Below are positions 7,320-16,199 of a DNA stretch of 61,432 bases, one piece after another. The translations under genes were made by a program, and so were the position numbers. The first letter of the stretch is position 1, and the number at the start of each line of letters is the position of its first letter. Under the pieces are notes generated by a model, which was not told where the DNA came from, ran no database searches, and saw only the letters and a program-made list of their open reading frames with translations. Source of the DNA: Pseudomonadota bacterium (GTDB taxonomy: Bacteria > Pseudomonadota > Gammaproteobacteria > Acidiferrobacterales > UBA6901); the NCBI GenBank assembly GCA_027364845.1, contig DAHXOO010000010.1:1-61432 (forward strand), written 5' to 3'.

Positions 7320-8192
7320 ATGAGCCGGTCGATACTCGCAACCTTGGGGCGTGCGCTTCTGCTCGGAGCCGCTGTCGGTTTGGCGTTGTTCGTCACCATG
7401 AGCAAGGCGCGCAAGCATGAAACACCCACCTGTGTGGCGGGCAGCGCCCAGTCACGCGCTGAGGGGGTCGTGCCGGCGGCGCTCAGCAACCGCTACCTCG
7501 ACGCCCAACGCATCCTGTTCGGACTCGGGGACGGGGCTGTTGGCGGATGGGCAAGTCTGGGAGATGCGGTGGTTGCCGGTGGCCGAGTCTGGCTTCGGAC
7601 CACCTACAGCATTTCACCCAATTACTACCAGCTCGTAGACAATCGCTATTTCCAGACAAGTTTTCTCGCTTACGTTCCTGCGGGAGCACTCCCGAGCACG
7701 ACCTTTGTCATACCTCCCGGGGAGCCCATGTATCAGTTATGGCAGCAGTTGGCCCGCAGGTATCCCCATGGAGTGATGGTGGAGGGCTACGCAAAGATGA
7801 GGATGCTTCACACCATCGCAATTGCGCAACCGCCGCTCAGCGGGCTACCGATCGCAAAGCATACGCCGTTTTACTACACGCAACCCATGGAATCGACCGA
7901 TGACGCCTGGGTCTATCTGATTGGGATCGCTGCGAGGTTGTCCCGAACACATTGGTGGATCAATACACAGGCACTCAGGCAGATTGTACCGCGTGCTCAG
8001 ATGCGTGGCGCCGACGGTCTGGCGGATGTGCTGCAGCTGCGGGCCCGGCCAGCAACTACCGATTCTCCCCCTGACCCGAATTCTGTACTTTCCGTCGGGC
8101 AGCTAGTCGGGTATTCGACGGTCGCGCGCGGCCGGCTGCGCATTTATCCAATACACCGAGTTGCCGATTGCCCACACACATTCGTACGGTGA
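7320..8192 (+). CDS. Hypothetical membrane-anchored or exported protein
   Basis: 290 residues with one N-terminal hydrophobic helix (LGRALLLGAAVGLALFVTM, about 9-27) and no lipobox, so probably anchored in the inner membrane with a periplasmic body. The body is rich in aromatic residues (ISPNYYQLVDNRYFQ, HTPFYYTQPMESTDDAWVYLIG, RTHWWINTQAL). No domain is recognised. It lies 69 bases after rnd on the same strand and converges with mltA, 25 bases away. Codon use looks like that of its neighbours, so I treat it as a real lineage-specific gene. Confidence 0.65.
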   Translation: MSRSILATLGRALLLGAAVGLALFVTMSKARKHETPTCVAGSAQSRAEGVVPAALSNRYLDAQRILFGLGDGAVGGWASLGDAVVAGGRVWLRTTYSISPNYYQLVDNRYFQTSFLAYVPAGALPSTTFVIPPGEPMYQLWQQLARRYPHGVMVEGYAKMRMLHTIAIAQPPLSGLPIAKHTPFYYTQPMESTDDAWVYLIGIAARLSRTHWWINTQALRQIVPRAQMRGADGLADVLQLRARPATTDSPPDPNSVLSVGQLVGYSTVARGRLRIYPIHRVADCPHTFVR

Positions 8193-8217
8193 CCCGGCTT
8201 TTCAGACTGCCATCGAA

Positions 8218-9369
8218 TCAGGTCTTCGGCAACAACACGTACAAACGCCCGGGTTGCTTCATGCGACCGGCAAGCTGCCCGGCGTCCCGGCCCTGTCCGA
8301 AAAATACATCGGCCCTGACCGGACCTTTGATGGCGCCTCCGGTGTCCTGCGCCAGCATCAGGCGTCGGTAGGGCTCTTTGTCGGGCAGGGTAGTATCCAG
8401 CCACACCGGCACACCGAGCGGAATATAGGACGGGTCAACCGCAATGCTGCCTTGCGGCGTGAGCGCAATCTGCAGCGCACCGACAGGCCCGTTCGTCGAC
8501 GCGTCGTGCAGCCGGAAGAAAACATAGCTCGGGTTGCTGTTCAGGACGGATTCCGCCTCGTCCGGGTGGTCGTGAAGCCATTGGCTTATGGTCCGAAGTG
8601 TGACCTCTTCGGGTTTGAGGGCGCCCATCCGCACCAGGCGCTGGCCGATGGCAACGTATGGATATCCGTTCTGGTCCGCATAGCTGACCGCAACCATGCT
8701 GCCATCTGGCAGGCGCACCAGGCCGGAACCCTGGATCTGCAGCATGAACAGCGCCACCGCGTCATCCACCCACAGCAGCTCCTGCCCTCTAAGCGGGTCT
8801 GCGGGATCGGTGATCTGACCGCGGCTGTAGTAAGGCACAACCCGATCCCCGTCGAGTCGCCCACGTACCAGTTTGCCCTGAAGTTCCGGATACAGAGCCC
8901 CGAGATCGACCCTGACGAGGTTGTCGGGACGGCGGTACAACGGGTACCTGAAGCGGGCGGTGCGAGTGAAGCTGCCGTCGAGGATCGGTTCGTAATACCC
9001 GGTGATCAGCCCGTGGCGGTGACCGCCAGACCCGATCATTTCGTGTGCGCGAAAATGCTGCTCGAAGAATCGCCGCGCCTGGACATCATCCGGCACCGCC
9101 GGCAGAGCCGTCGCCGCCTGACAGATCGACGCCCACGCTGCATCCTGGGCGGAAAGTCTTGTGCAGTCCCGCATAAATGCAGGCCACGCCTGGGATTGCC
9201 CGCCGGCTGCCCAACCTGGGAGGGAGGACCAGGCTACCTGGCGCCCGATTCCGGCGGGTCGTGGAACAAGCCATGTACACGCGGACAGCACCGCAGCGGC
9301 GCAGACCATGATGATTGCGCACTTCACACTACGGCTCACTCTTTCGGTATTGCTCTCGACGTTACCCAT
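8218..9369 (-). CDS. mltA: Membrane-bound lytic murein transglycosylase A
   Basis: 383 residues. It cleaves the MurNAc-GlcNAc bond of peptidoglycan from the periplasmic face of the outer membrane. The lipobox is VLSAC with Cys31. MltA motifs follow: GLITGYYEPILDGS, LLWVDDAVALFMLQIQGSGLV, VSYADQNGYPY, SYVFFR. The C-terminal 3D domain contains AQDTGGAIKGPVRADVFFG, whose aspartates are the catalytic ones in the family. The first 15 residues before the hydrophobic core are longer than usual, so a later start is possible. The start overlaps the end of a small upstream ORF by 8 bases. Confidence 0.93.
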   Translation of the reverse strand: MGNVESNTERVSRSVKCAIIMVCAAAVLSACTWLVPRPAGIGRQVAWSSLPGWAAGGQSQAWPAFMRDCTRLSAQDAAWASICQAATALPAVPDDVQARRFFEQHFRAHEMIGSGGHRHGLITGYYEPILDGSFTRTARFRYPLYRRPDNLVRVDLGALYPELQGKLVRGRLDGDRVVPYYSRGQITDPADPLRGQELLWVDDAVALFMLQIQGSGLVRLPDGSMVAVSYADQNGYPYVAIGQRLVRMGALKPEEVTLRTISQWLHDHPDEAESVLNSNPSYVFFRLHDASTNGPVGALQIALTPQGSIAVDPSYIPLGVPVWLDTTLPDKEPYRRLMLAQDTGGAIKGPVRADVFFGQGRDAGQLAGRMKQPGRLYVLLPKT

Positions 9370-9667
9370 GATCAGACTCAGTCAAACGCTGCGCAGTCTC
9401 TACCATGTACGTGCCCAAGTCACTATCCTGCAGGGTAGCACCTGCATAAGGCTCCAGCACTTTCGCAGCAGGGCTTTCCACTCGCACAGCCACCAAGGAG
9501 GCCCCCGTCGGGCACAGGCCGAAGAAGCGCCAATCGTGGGGAGCTACCTGGGGACTTTCGTGGGGCAGCATGGCACAATGCCAAGCGATGTCGGAACATC
9601 GCAGGCATGCTTCCTGGCGCGGCAGCGACAACCGCAGCCTGCGTCGACCGACATTGCCCGGAGGCAA
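9362..9667 (-). CDS. Small hypothetical ORF overlapping mltA start
   Basis: Up to 101 codons on the same strand as mltA, ending in TAA that overlaps the mltA ATG (ATGGGTAA). Only the second half looks protein-like (WRFFGLCPTGASLVAVRVESP, LGTYMVETAQRL), which suggests a start near the ATG at 9571, giving 69 residues. No clear ribosome site is present at either start and no family is recognised. The overlap hints at translational coupling, but this may be an accidental open frame. Confidence 0.3.
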   Translation of the reverse strand: MPPGNVGRRRLRLSLPRQEACLRCSDIAWHCAMLPHESPQVAPHDWRFFGLCPTGASLVAVRVESPAAKVLEPYAGATLQDSDLGTYMVETAQRLTESDHG

Positions 9668-9707
9668 CCGCTTCCCGTGGCTCGGCCGAAACTAGAGAGA
9701 TCCAGCC

Positions 9708-10190
9708 ATGCAGATCGCAAAAGGTACGGTAGTAAGCATTAACTACACCCTCACCGATGATGCACACAACATCATTGACAGCTCGGCTGGCGGTGAGCCA
9801 CTTGCCTATATCCACGGTACAGACAATATCATCCCCGGCCTGGAGAAAGCGCTGGCGGGAAAATCCACCGGTGATCGTCTGGAAGTATCGGTGCCACCCC
9901 AGGAAGCGTACGGCCTGCGCGACGAGGCGCTTGCCCAGGTTATTCCGCGCGACCGTTTCGAATCAGTGCAGGATATTGAGATCGGAATGCAGTTCCAGAC
10001 TCCCACCTCGGATGGCGTCAGTATCGTGACAGTCACCAGCGTAGACAAGGAAAACATCACGGTCGACGCCAACCACCCGCTTGCAGGCATGATGCTGCAT
10101 TTCAGCGTCGAGGTTATCGAGGTCCGGGCCGCAACGCCGGAGGAGATGGGCCATGGGCACATCCACAGTCCCGGCGGGCACCATCATTGA
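9708..10190 (+). CDS. slyD: FKBP-type peptidyl-prolyl isomerase, SlyD type
   Basis: 160-residue cytoplasmic prolyl isomerase and chaperone. The FKBP core starts INYTLTDDAHNIIDSS and continues GTDNIIPGLEKALAGKSTGD. The insert-in-flap chaperone domain is the stretch with PPQEAYGLRDEALAQVIPRDRF and ANHPLAGMMLHFSVEVIEV, a SlyD signature. The tail GHGHIHSPGGHHH is a short histidine-rich, metal-binding end, as in SlyD, which delivers nickel to hydrogenase or urease, though much shorter than in E. coli. Convergent with topA, 31 bases away. Confidence 0.92.
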   Translation: MQIAKGTVVSINYTLTDDAHNIIDSSAGGEPLAYIHGTDNIIPGLEKALAGKSTGDRLEVSVPPQEAYGLRDEALAQVIPRDRFESVQDIEIGMQFQTPTSDGVSIVTVTSVDKENITVDANHPLAGMMLHFSVEVIEVRAATPEEMGHGHIHSPGGHHH

Positions 10191-10221
10191 TCGGTCGCGG
10201 CGATCACGCGTAGCGGGCGGA

Positions 10222-12531
10222 TCAGGCCTGTTTAACGTCCCGGTCTTCCTCCGCTCCCGGCACCTCTCCCTCATAGGGCTCGGTGTAACCGCACTCCTTC
10301 TGCGGGCATACTTTCTCTGTTCCGCGCCGCTTGGTCGTCTTAATGGTGAGTATCGGAAATCCGCATTTCGGGCAAGCCTCCGCGATCGGCGGGTTCCAAA
10401 CCGCATATTTGCATTCCGGATAGCGCGCGCAGGAGTAGAAGATCTTGCCATAGCGCGACTTGCGCTTGAGCATCGTGCCCTGCTTGCACTCGGGGCATTG
10501 CACACCCGTGTCGGCCGGTTTCTCCAGCGGCTCCATGTGTTTGCAGTTCGGATAATTGCTGCAGCCGATGAATTTTCCGTAACGGCCGCGCTTGACGACC
10601 AGCGGTGAATTGCATTTCGGGCAACTGCGGCCCTCGACAATTTGCGGTTCGTTGGCCGCGCCCGCCTCGTCATCGACGTTACGCGTATAGTCGCACTCTG
10701 GGTAACCGGTGCATCCGATGAAATAGCCGTTGCGGCCGAGGCGCTTAGAAAGCTGCTTGCCGCATTTCGGGCATTTTTCATCCAGAAGCTCCACACCGGG
10801 CCGTTCGGCGCTCTCCTTTTCCGCTACCTGGCCCTTGAACTCCTCCCAGAAATTCTGCAACAGCGGCTTCCACGCCCGCTCCCCGCGCGATACCGCATCG
10901 AGGTCATCCTCGAGTCGCGCAGTAAAATCGTAGTCGACATATTTCTGGAAGTGCTCGGACAGAAACTTATTCACGACGCGGCCAACATCGGTCGGCTGGA
11001 ATCGACGTTTGTCGAGGGTCACGTACTCGCGCTGCTCGAGTGTAGAGATGATCGTCGCGTAGGTCGAAGGCCGGCCTATGCCATAGGCTTCGAGCGTTTT
11101 GACCAGGCTTGCCTCGGTATAGCGCGGCGGCGGTTCGGTGAAATGCTGCTCCTTGCGGATACCACGCAGGTCCACATATTCGCCTTTCAGCATGACCGGC
11201 AGCAAGGCCTCATCCTCGGTCTTCTTTTCGTCCGTTCCCTCCTGGTATACCGCCATGAACCCCGGCTTGACGACCGTAGATCCGGTCGCCCGTGATATGT
11301 TGCCAGATCCGGCCTCAAGATCCACGGCCACCGTGTCAAGAACAGCGGGTATCATCTGACACGAGATCGTGCGTTTCCAGATCAACTCGTAAAGCTTGTG
11401 CTGATCCGGCGTGAGGTGCTTCTTGACCAGCTCGGGAACGCGCTCGGCCGATGTCGGCCGTATCGCTTCATGCGCCTCCTGCGCATTCTTGGACTTCGTC
11501 TTGTATAGCAGCGGTTCCTCCGGCAGATTGTCATCGCCGTAGCGCTTTGCGATGAGCGCGCGTATCTCGCTCAGTGCCTCACCCGCGAGATTCACCGAGT
11601 CAGTACGCATATAGGTGATGAGGCCGACGGTTTCGCCACCGATGTCGACGCCCTCGTACAACTGTTGGGCGGTACGCATCGTGCGTTGGGCGGTGAAGCC
11701 GAGCTTGCGGGACGCCTCTTGCTGCAGGGTCGAGGTGGTGAAAGGCGGCGATGGATTGCGCCGTTTCTGCTTCTTGTCGACTGCGGTGACGAGGAAGCGG
11801 CCCTGCGCCTGCTTCAGCAACTCGGCCTCCAGTTCCGCTGCCCGATTCTCATCCTCCACAGCGAACTGGTCCAGCTTTGTCCCCTGGAAATAGGTCAGCT
11901 TGGCGACGAAGTTCTGTCCCTTGGTAGTGAGGTCCGATTCGATAGTCCAGTATTCGCGCGTCTTGAAGCGCTCGATCTCTTCTTCACGCTCCACGATCAG
12001 CCTTAGTGCCGGACTCTGCACCCTTCCGGCGGAAAGGCCGCGGCGGATCTTCTTCCACAACAGCGGCGACAGGTTAAACCCGACGAGGTAGTCCAGGGCA
12101 CGGCGCGCCTGCTGTGCATTGATCAGGTTGATCGACAATTCGCGCGGCTCCTGAATCGCTCGCTGTATGGCCTGCTTGGTGATCTCGTAGAATTCCACAC
12201 GATGCACCGGCTTGGCATCGAGCACGCCGCGGTCTTTCAGGATTTCATGGAGATGCCAGGAAATCGCCTCGCCCTCGCGGTCGGGGTCGGTCGCGAGGTA
12301 AAGCGCATCGGCGCTATCCATGGCCTTTACGATCGCATCCAGGTGCTTCCTGTTCTTTTCGATCAGCTGATACTTCAATTCGAAATCGTGTTCGGTGTCG
12401 ACCGCGCCCTTCTTGGGCACGAGATCGCGCACGTGCCCATAGGAGGCAAGCGCAGTGAAATCTTTGCCCAAATACTTGGACATCGTCTTGGCTTTCGCCG
12501 GCGATTCGACAATGATCAGATTCTTAGGCAT
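10222..12531 (-). CDS. topA: DNA topoisomerase I
   Basis: 769-residue type IA topoisomerase that relaxes negative supercoils. The start at ATG 12531 gives MPKNLIIVESPAKAKT, the canonical Toprim beginning. Toprim acidic residues appear in ATDPDREGEAISWHL, and the catalytic tyrosine lies in GLITYMRTDS. The C-terminus carries four zinc-ribbon units with CPKC or CPEC pairs; three have the typical GC.YP.C second half and the last is the divergent CPKCGFPI...CPQKECGY form. Length fits proteobacterial TopA. It follows smg by 150 bases on the same strand. Confidence 0.96.
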   Translation of the reverse strand: MPKNLIIVESPAKAKTMSKYLGKDFTALASYGHVRDLVPKKGAVDTEHDFELKYQLIEKNRKHLDAIVKAMDSADALYLATDPDREGEAISWHLHEILKDRGVLDAKPVHRVEFYEITKQAIQRAIQEPRELSINLINAQQARRALDYLVGFNLSPLLWKKIRRGLSAGRVQSPALRLIVEREEEIERFKTREYWTIESDLTTKGQNFVAKLTYFQGTKLDQFAVEDENRAAELEAELLKQAQGRFLVTAVDKKQKRRNPSPPFTTSTLQQEASRKLGFTAQRTMRTAQQLYEGVDIGGETVGLITYMRTDSVNLAGEALSEIRALIAKRYGDDNLPEEPLLYKTKSKNAQEAHEAIRPTSAERVPELVKKHLTPDQHKLYELIWKRTISCQMIPAVLDTVAVDLEAGSGNISRATGSTVVKPGFMAVYQEGTDEKKTEDEALLPVMLKGEYVDLRGIRKEQHFTEPPPRYTEASLVKTLEAYGIGRPSTYATIISTLEQREYVTLDKRRFQPTDVGRVVNKFLSEHFQKYVDYDFTARLEDDLDAVSRGERAWKPLLQNFWEEFKGQVAEKESAERPGVELLDEKCPKCGKQLSKRLGRNGYFIGCTGYPECDYTRNVDDEAGAANEPQIVEGRSCPKCNSPLVVKRGRYGKFIGCSNYPNCKHMEPLEKPADTGVQCPECKQGTMLKRKSRYGKIFYSCARYPECKYAVWNPPIAEACPKCGFPILTIKTTKRRGTEKVCPQKECGYTEPYEGEVPGAEEDRDVKQA

Positions 12532-12681
12532 CGATATGCACGTCCTCTCGGACCAGTTCACCCGCAAGCTGCTGCGCGGCCGGGGCGTTTCCCAGCGCGC
12601 ATTGTGGACGGTAGACAGTGCGACTTGTCAAGTAGCGAGGCGGGACGAATGCGGCAAGGTGGTGAAAATCAAGGGCTCGTG

Positions 12682-13164
12682 TCAGTGAAGGTGTTCTTGA
12701 GTTCCATCGAAGATCAGGTCTTCCATCCATGCATAGGCCTGCTCATGGCCAGGCTGATTGAATAGAACCATCAGTATCACCCACTTGACTTGCTCCAAGC
12801 CGATCTCCTCGGTTTCAAGCGCCATGACGCGATCGATTACGAGCTCACGCGTCAAGGAATCCAGCACCTCGCTTTGCTCCAGAAACTGGATGAAACCGCG
12901 CGCCGACAAGCTGATTTTTTTCTGCTCGGCGGCTGAGTAACAGCGCAGCGACAAGGCCTTGGCCGCGGAGGGCGTGCCCACACCCTGCTCACGCAGGCTG
13001 GAGAGGCCTTCGAGCCAGGAGAAGGCCTTCTTGATTTCGCCACGCGGGAATCCGGCCTGATAGAGTTCAGCCAGCAATGTTTCCTGGTCAGGGCTGAATT
13101 CCGGGCCCTCGTCCATATAATTCTCGAACAGGTACATGAGTACATCCAGCATGTTTTCTTTCAT
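12682..13164 (-). CDS. smg: Smg family protein (DUF494)
   Basis: 160 residues from ATG 13164. The N-terminus MKENMLDVLMYLFENYMD and the middle LLAELYQAGFPRGEIKKAFSWLEGL match the DUF494/Smg family. Conserved pieces follow: LSARGFIQFLEQSEVLDSLTRELVIDRVMAL and QVKWVILMVLFNQPG. Function is not established; the gene is conserved beside dprA and topA in gammaproteobacteria, as here. The 63 codons upstream of this ATG in the longer frame do not belong to the family, so they are excluded. Confidence 0.92.
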   Translation of the reverse strand: MKENMLDVLMYLFENYMDEGPEFSPDQETLLAELYQAGFPRGEIKKAFSWLEGLSSLREQGVGTPSAAKALSLRCYSAAEQKKISLSARGFIQFLEQSEVLDSLTRELVIDRVMALETEEIGLEQVKWVILMVLFNQPGHEQAYAWMEDLIFDGTQEHLH

Positions 13165-13349
13165 CGTAAGGCCTTTTTCAGAAGATCCCCGGCATTTCCC
13201 GCCGCGCCGGGAACTCAGTATCCCGGCAGAGTTCTGCTCTGCCCACAGCATGTAGGAATTGCCACTTGGCGTCAATCCGCCGAGGCGCGCCTGAACGATC
13301 ACGGCTTCCGCCTTGCACTTTTGTTGAGACACTGTATGCGACACTTCGT

Positions 13350-14300
13350 TCACGGCACCAGGCGCGAGGCGTCTGCAGCTGCCGCAGAATTGGACGTGTC
13401 ACGTGCATACGCTGCAATTTCCTCCAGGATATCGGACGTATTTTCGACCAACTTGGCGCCCTGTCGAATGAGGGCATGGCAACCTCGTGCAAGCGGTGAG
13501 TGGATGGACCCGGGAATCGCAAATACTTCGCGACCCTGCTCCGCTGCCAGCCGCGCTGTAATCAGTGAACCACTGCGCATTCCCGCCTCCACCACGAGCA
13601 CGCCCAAGCTCATTCCGCTAATGATGCGGTTGCGGCGTGGAAAGTGCTCGCGCCGAGGAGCACTGCCCAGCGGAAGCTCGGACACGATTGCCCCTCTGTG
13701 GGCGATTTCGTGGGCCAGGTCCCGGTGCCGCGAAGGATAAACGCGGTCTACCCCTGTTCCCAGCACGGCAATGGTAGAGCCACCGGCCAAGAGCGCAGCC
13801 TGATGGGCCGAGGCGTCAATGCCCAGCGCAAGCCCGGCCGTCACCACCAGCCCCGCGCGGCTGAGCGCAGCGGCGAATTCGCCAGCATTGTGGCGCCCGT
13901 CGGTCGTCGGGTTGCGGCTACCGGTGATGGCAATCTGCGGTTGTACTAACACCCGTGGATCACCACGCACATACAGCAATGGCGGCGGATCGGGAATTTC
14001 GCGAAGCAGTCCAGGATAGCCAGCATCATCCATCGTGATGAGGTGCGCCTGGTCCTGGGCAAGCCACGCAAGCTCCTCGGAGACGCGCCGGCGATCTGGG
14101 CCGGCTGCAACGACGTCCGCCAGGGCGGCCGATACGCCGAGACATTCCTCGAGTTCCGCACGTGATGCGCAGAATACCCGTTGCGGCGATCCGAATCGGC
14201 GCAGCACGCTTAGCAGCAGTCCGGCACGACCGGACATTATACGATGGAGGTCAAGCCAGCAGACCTGCAGGTCTTCCTTCGTCTCCAACATTCGCACCAT
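13350..14300 (-). CDS. dprA: DNA-processing protein DprA
   Basis: 316 residues. DprA binds incoming single-stranded DNA in the cytoplasm and loads RecA during transformation. The Rossmann-like core has ITGSRNPTTDG, AGLALGIDASAHQAALLAGGSTIAVLGTGVDRVYPSRH, ISELPLG-type SELPLGSAPRREHFPRRNRIISG and LITARLAAEQGREVFAIPGS. A helical N-terminal region (LDLHRIMSGRAGLLLSVLRRFG) precedes it. The C-terminal winged helix of E. coli DprA seems absent or very short. It lies between a LysM gene (22 bases upstream) and smg. Confidence 0.95.
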   Translation of the reverse strand: MVRMLETKEDLQVCWLDLHRIMSGRAGLLLSVLRRFGSPQRVFCASRAELEECLGVSAALADVVAAGPDRRRVSEELAWLAQDQAHLITMDDAGYPGLLREIPDPPPLLYVRGDPRVLVQPQIAITGSRNPTTDGRHNAGEFAAALSRAGLVVTAGLALGIDASAHQAALLAGGSTIAVLGTGVDRVYPSRHRDLAHEIAHRGAIVSELPLGSAPRREHFPRRNRIISGMSLGVLVVEAGMRSGSLITARLAAEQGREVFAIPGSIHSPLARGCHALIRQGAKLVENTSDILEEIAAYARDTSNSAAAADASRLVP

Positions 14301-14322
14301 CCTTAATGCGCATGGAGTCTCT

Positions 14323-15465
14323 TCAGGGCGTCTTCACTACATCATACATATGTATGGGGCCAGTGGCAGACATGATCAAGGCATAGCTCACCTTGTCGAA
14401 AATCCGGAAGACCATCAACAACCCCTCGTCTTCGCTCGGCGTCCGGTAGTTGCGCTGAGTCACGGGATCGATACGTTTGCTGCCGTGGTGCAGGATCCGC
14501 AGGACATCGCCGTCCTTCATGCCATCATTGCGTCCGAGGTTGATGGCGACCACGGTCAACGGACCGAAATCGGCGAGGTTGTTCAGGGCCAATATGATGC
14601 GTCCATGCACCATACGTCCCGGCGGATGTGGGAAGTAATAAGGCAATGGTGGTTGAAGACTGGGCGCGGCCAGCAGGCGGTCCATGGGGAAGATCTCCTG
14701 CCGCGCCTGCGTGATCACCAGTTTTGCCGGGTCCCCCGGTCTAACCAGTTTGGCGTCTCCGAGATATACCGCTTGATGGCCCAAAGTCTTTCCGCTGTCC
14801 GGATCCTTGAGCGCCTTACCTTGCCGGTAGATGTAGTAGTGGCGCGCGGGATGCCGACCCAATCCGCGTGCGTAGAACTTGCTCGCATCCCCGAGGACGA
14901 CATGGTTGTCAAGGCCTTCCAAGATATAGGGGGCATGCCGGAGCTGCTCACGGCTCACCACGAGAGGACGGGTCAAAAACGGCCCGATAACGCTCGGACT
15001 TATGGTCGGGATAGCTTGGCTGATCGGCTCGGATCGCACTTGTGGCTCGAGCTTATAAACGGCGAGCGGCGCCTGCGATGGTGCGGTCCGCGCCTGCGTT
15101 GCCGATGCGCTGGCGGGCGGCATCTTCGGTGCCGGTGCCGCGGCTTCACCAGCCGCCGGTGGCACGATCGTTTTTGCGCGCAACAGCATCAACTGCGGCT
15201 TTCCATTGACGTAGGCGAAAACGATGACGTCGCCCGGGTAAATCAGGTTGGGATTCCTGATTTGCGGATTAACCGTCCATACTTTTGCCCATTGCCACGG
15301 ATCCTTGAGGAATCGGGCGGATATGCCCCAGAGGGTGTCGCCGCGGACTACGGTATAACGCCCCGGATGATCGGGCTTCAGCGCAACTGTATCTGCTCCG
15401 GCTGGCGCGCTTAGGGAAAGTATCAGGCCGAGCACCGCTGCCAGTGAGAGGTTTCTGCGAGCCAT
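14323..15465 (-). CDS. LysM peptidoglycan-binding protein
   Basis: 380 residues from ATG 15465, which has AGGAA upstream. The signal peptide ends near AGADT (about residue 25). One LysM domain follows at about 36-85 (YTVVRGDTLWGISARFLKDPWQWAKVWTVNPQI...LIYPGDVI). After a Pro/Ala-rich linker comes a long conserved region (VISREQLRHAPYILEGLD-like, YYIYRQGKALKDPDSGKTLGHQAVYLGDAKLV, LALNNLADFGPLTVVAINLG, VTQRNYRTPSEDEGLLMVFRIFDKVSYALIM). This protein type regularly sits next to dprA in gammaproteobacteria. It is periplasmic and murein-bound; its role is unknown. Confidence 0.88.
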   Translation of the reverse strand: MARRNLSLAAVLGLILSLSAPAGADTVALKPDHPGRYTVVRGDTLWGISARFLKDPWQWAKVWTVNPQIRNPNLIYPGDVIVFAYVNGKPQLMLLRAKTIVPPAAGEAAAPAPKMPPASASATQARTAPSQAPLAVYKLEPQVRSEPISQAIPTISPSVIGPFLTRPLVVSREQLRHAPYILEGLDNHVVLGDASKFYARGLGRHPARHYYIYRQGKALKDPDSGKTLGHQAVYLGDAKLVRPGDPAKLVITQARQEIFPMDRLLAAPSLQPPLPYYFPHPPGRMVHGRIILALNNLADFGPLTVVAINLGRNDGMKDGDVLRILHHGSKRIDPVTQRNYRTPSEDEGLLMVFRIFDKVSYALIMSATGPIHMYDVVKTP

Positions 15466-15623
15466 GGATGGATATTCCTGGTGGTGTTTTGATCGAGTGT
15501 AGTCCATAGGGGAATGGGCGCCAACTCGATTTGGCGAAATTCTGCTTGTTATTCAGCATCATTCAATTCGATGATAAACTACCGTAGTAGGAATGAAAAC
15601 GCCCCGGTAGCCCGGTCCAGTCT

Positions 15624-16127
15624 ATGGCGATACTTAATATTTTGCGGTACCCGGATCCGCGGTTACGCCGCATCGCTCAGCCCGTCACGGAAGTCGACGG
15701 GGGGGTTCGTGCGCTGATCGAGAATATGGCCGAAACTATGTACAACGCGCCCGGAATCGGCCTGGCCGCCATTCAAGTGGAGGTACCAAGGCGCATCATC
15801 GTGATTGATGTCGCCGAGCATCGCGATGAACTGCAGGTGTTCATCAACCCGCGGATCGTGGAACATGGCGGGATCCAGATCATGGAGGAAGGCTGTCTGT
15901 CAGTGCCCGGGATTTTCGAGCCGGTGGAGCGCGCGCGCCGCATCCTTGTGCGTGCCCTTGACCAGGACGGGCGCGAATTTGAGCGTGAAGCCGAGGGTCT
16001 GCTGGCAGTGTGCATCGCGCACGAGATCGATCACCTAGATGGCAAGGTGTTCGTCGATTACCTATCCCGGTTGAAGCAGAGCCGCATCCGCAAGAAACTT
16101 GAAAAACAGGAAAAGCTTGCGATGTAG
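15624..16127 (+). CDS. def: Peptide deformylase
   Basis: 167-residue metalloenzyme that removes the N-formyl group from new proteins. The three motifs are intact: GIGLAAIQ (44-51), EGCLSVP with metal ligand C91, and HEIDHLDG with ligands H133 and H137 and catalytic E134. Length matches E. coli Def. It diverges from the LysM gene and starts the plus-strand operon def-fmt-rsmB-DUF4390-ntrY-ntrX. Confidence 0.97.
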   Translation: MAILNILRYPDPRLRRIAQPVTEVDGGVRALIENMAETMYNAPGIGLAAIQVEVPRRIIVIDVAEHRDELQVFINPRIVEHGGIQIMEEGCLSVPGIFEPVERARRILVRALDQDGREFEREAEGLLAVCIAHEIDHLDGKVFVDYLSRLKQSRIRKKLEKQEKLAM

Positions 16128-16199
16128 CCTCATGGACGGGCGCGGCACGCCGACGCCGCGGTCGTCCACCCTGGTCTCCCATGAAGGGGAATTCGGTTC

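Noticed and set aside
8161-9438. 425-codon plus-strand open frame opposite mltA
   Set aside because: Mirror of the GC-rich mltA codons; no recognisable motif or ribosome site.
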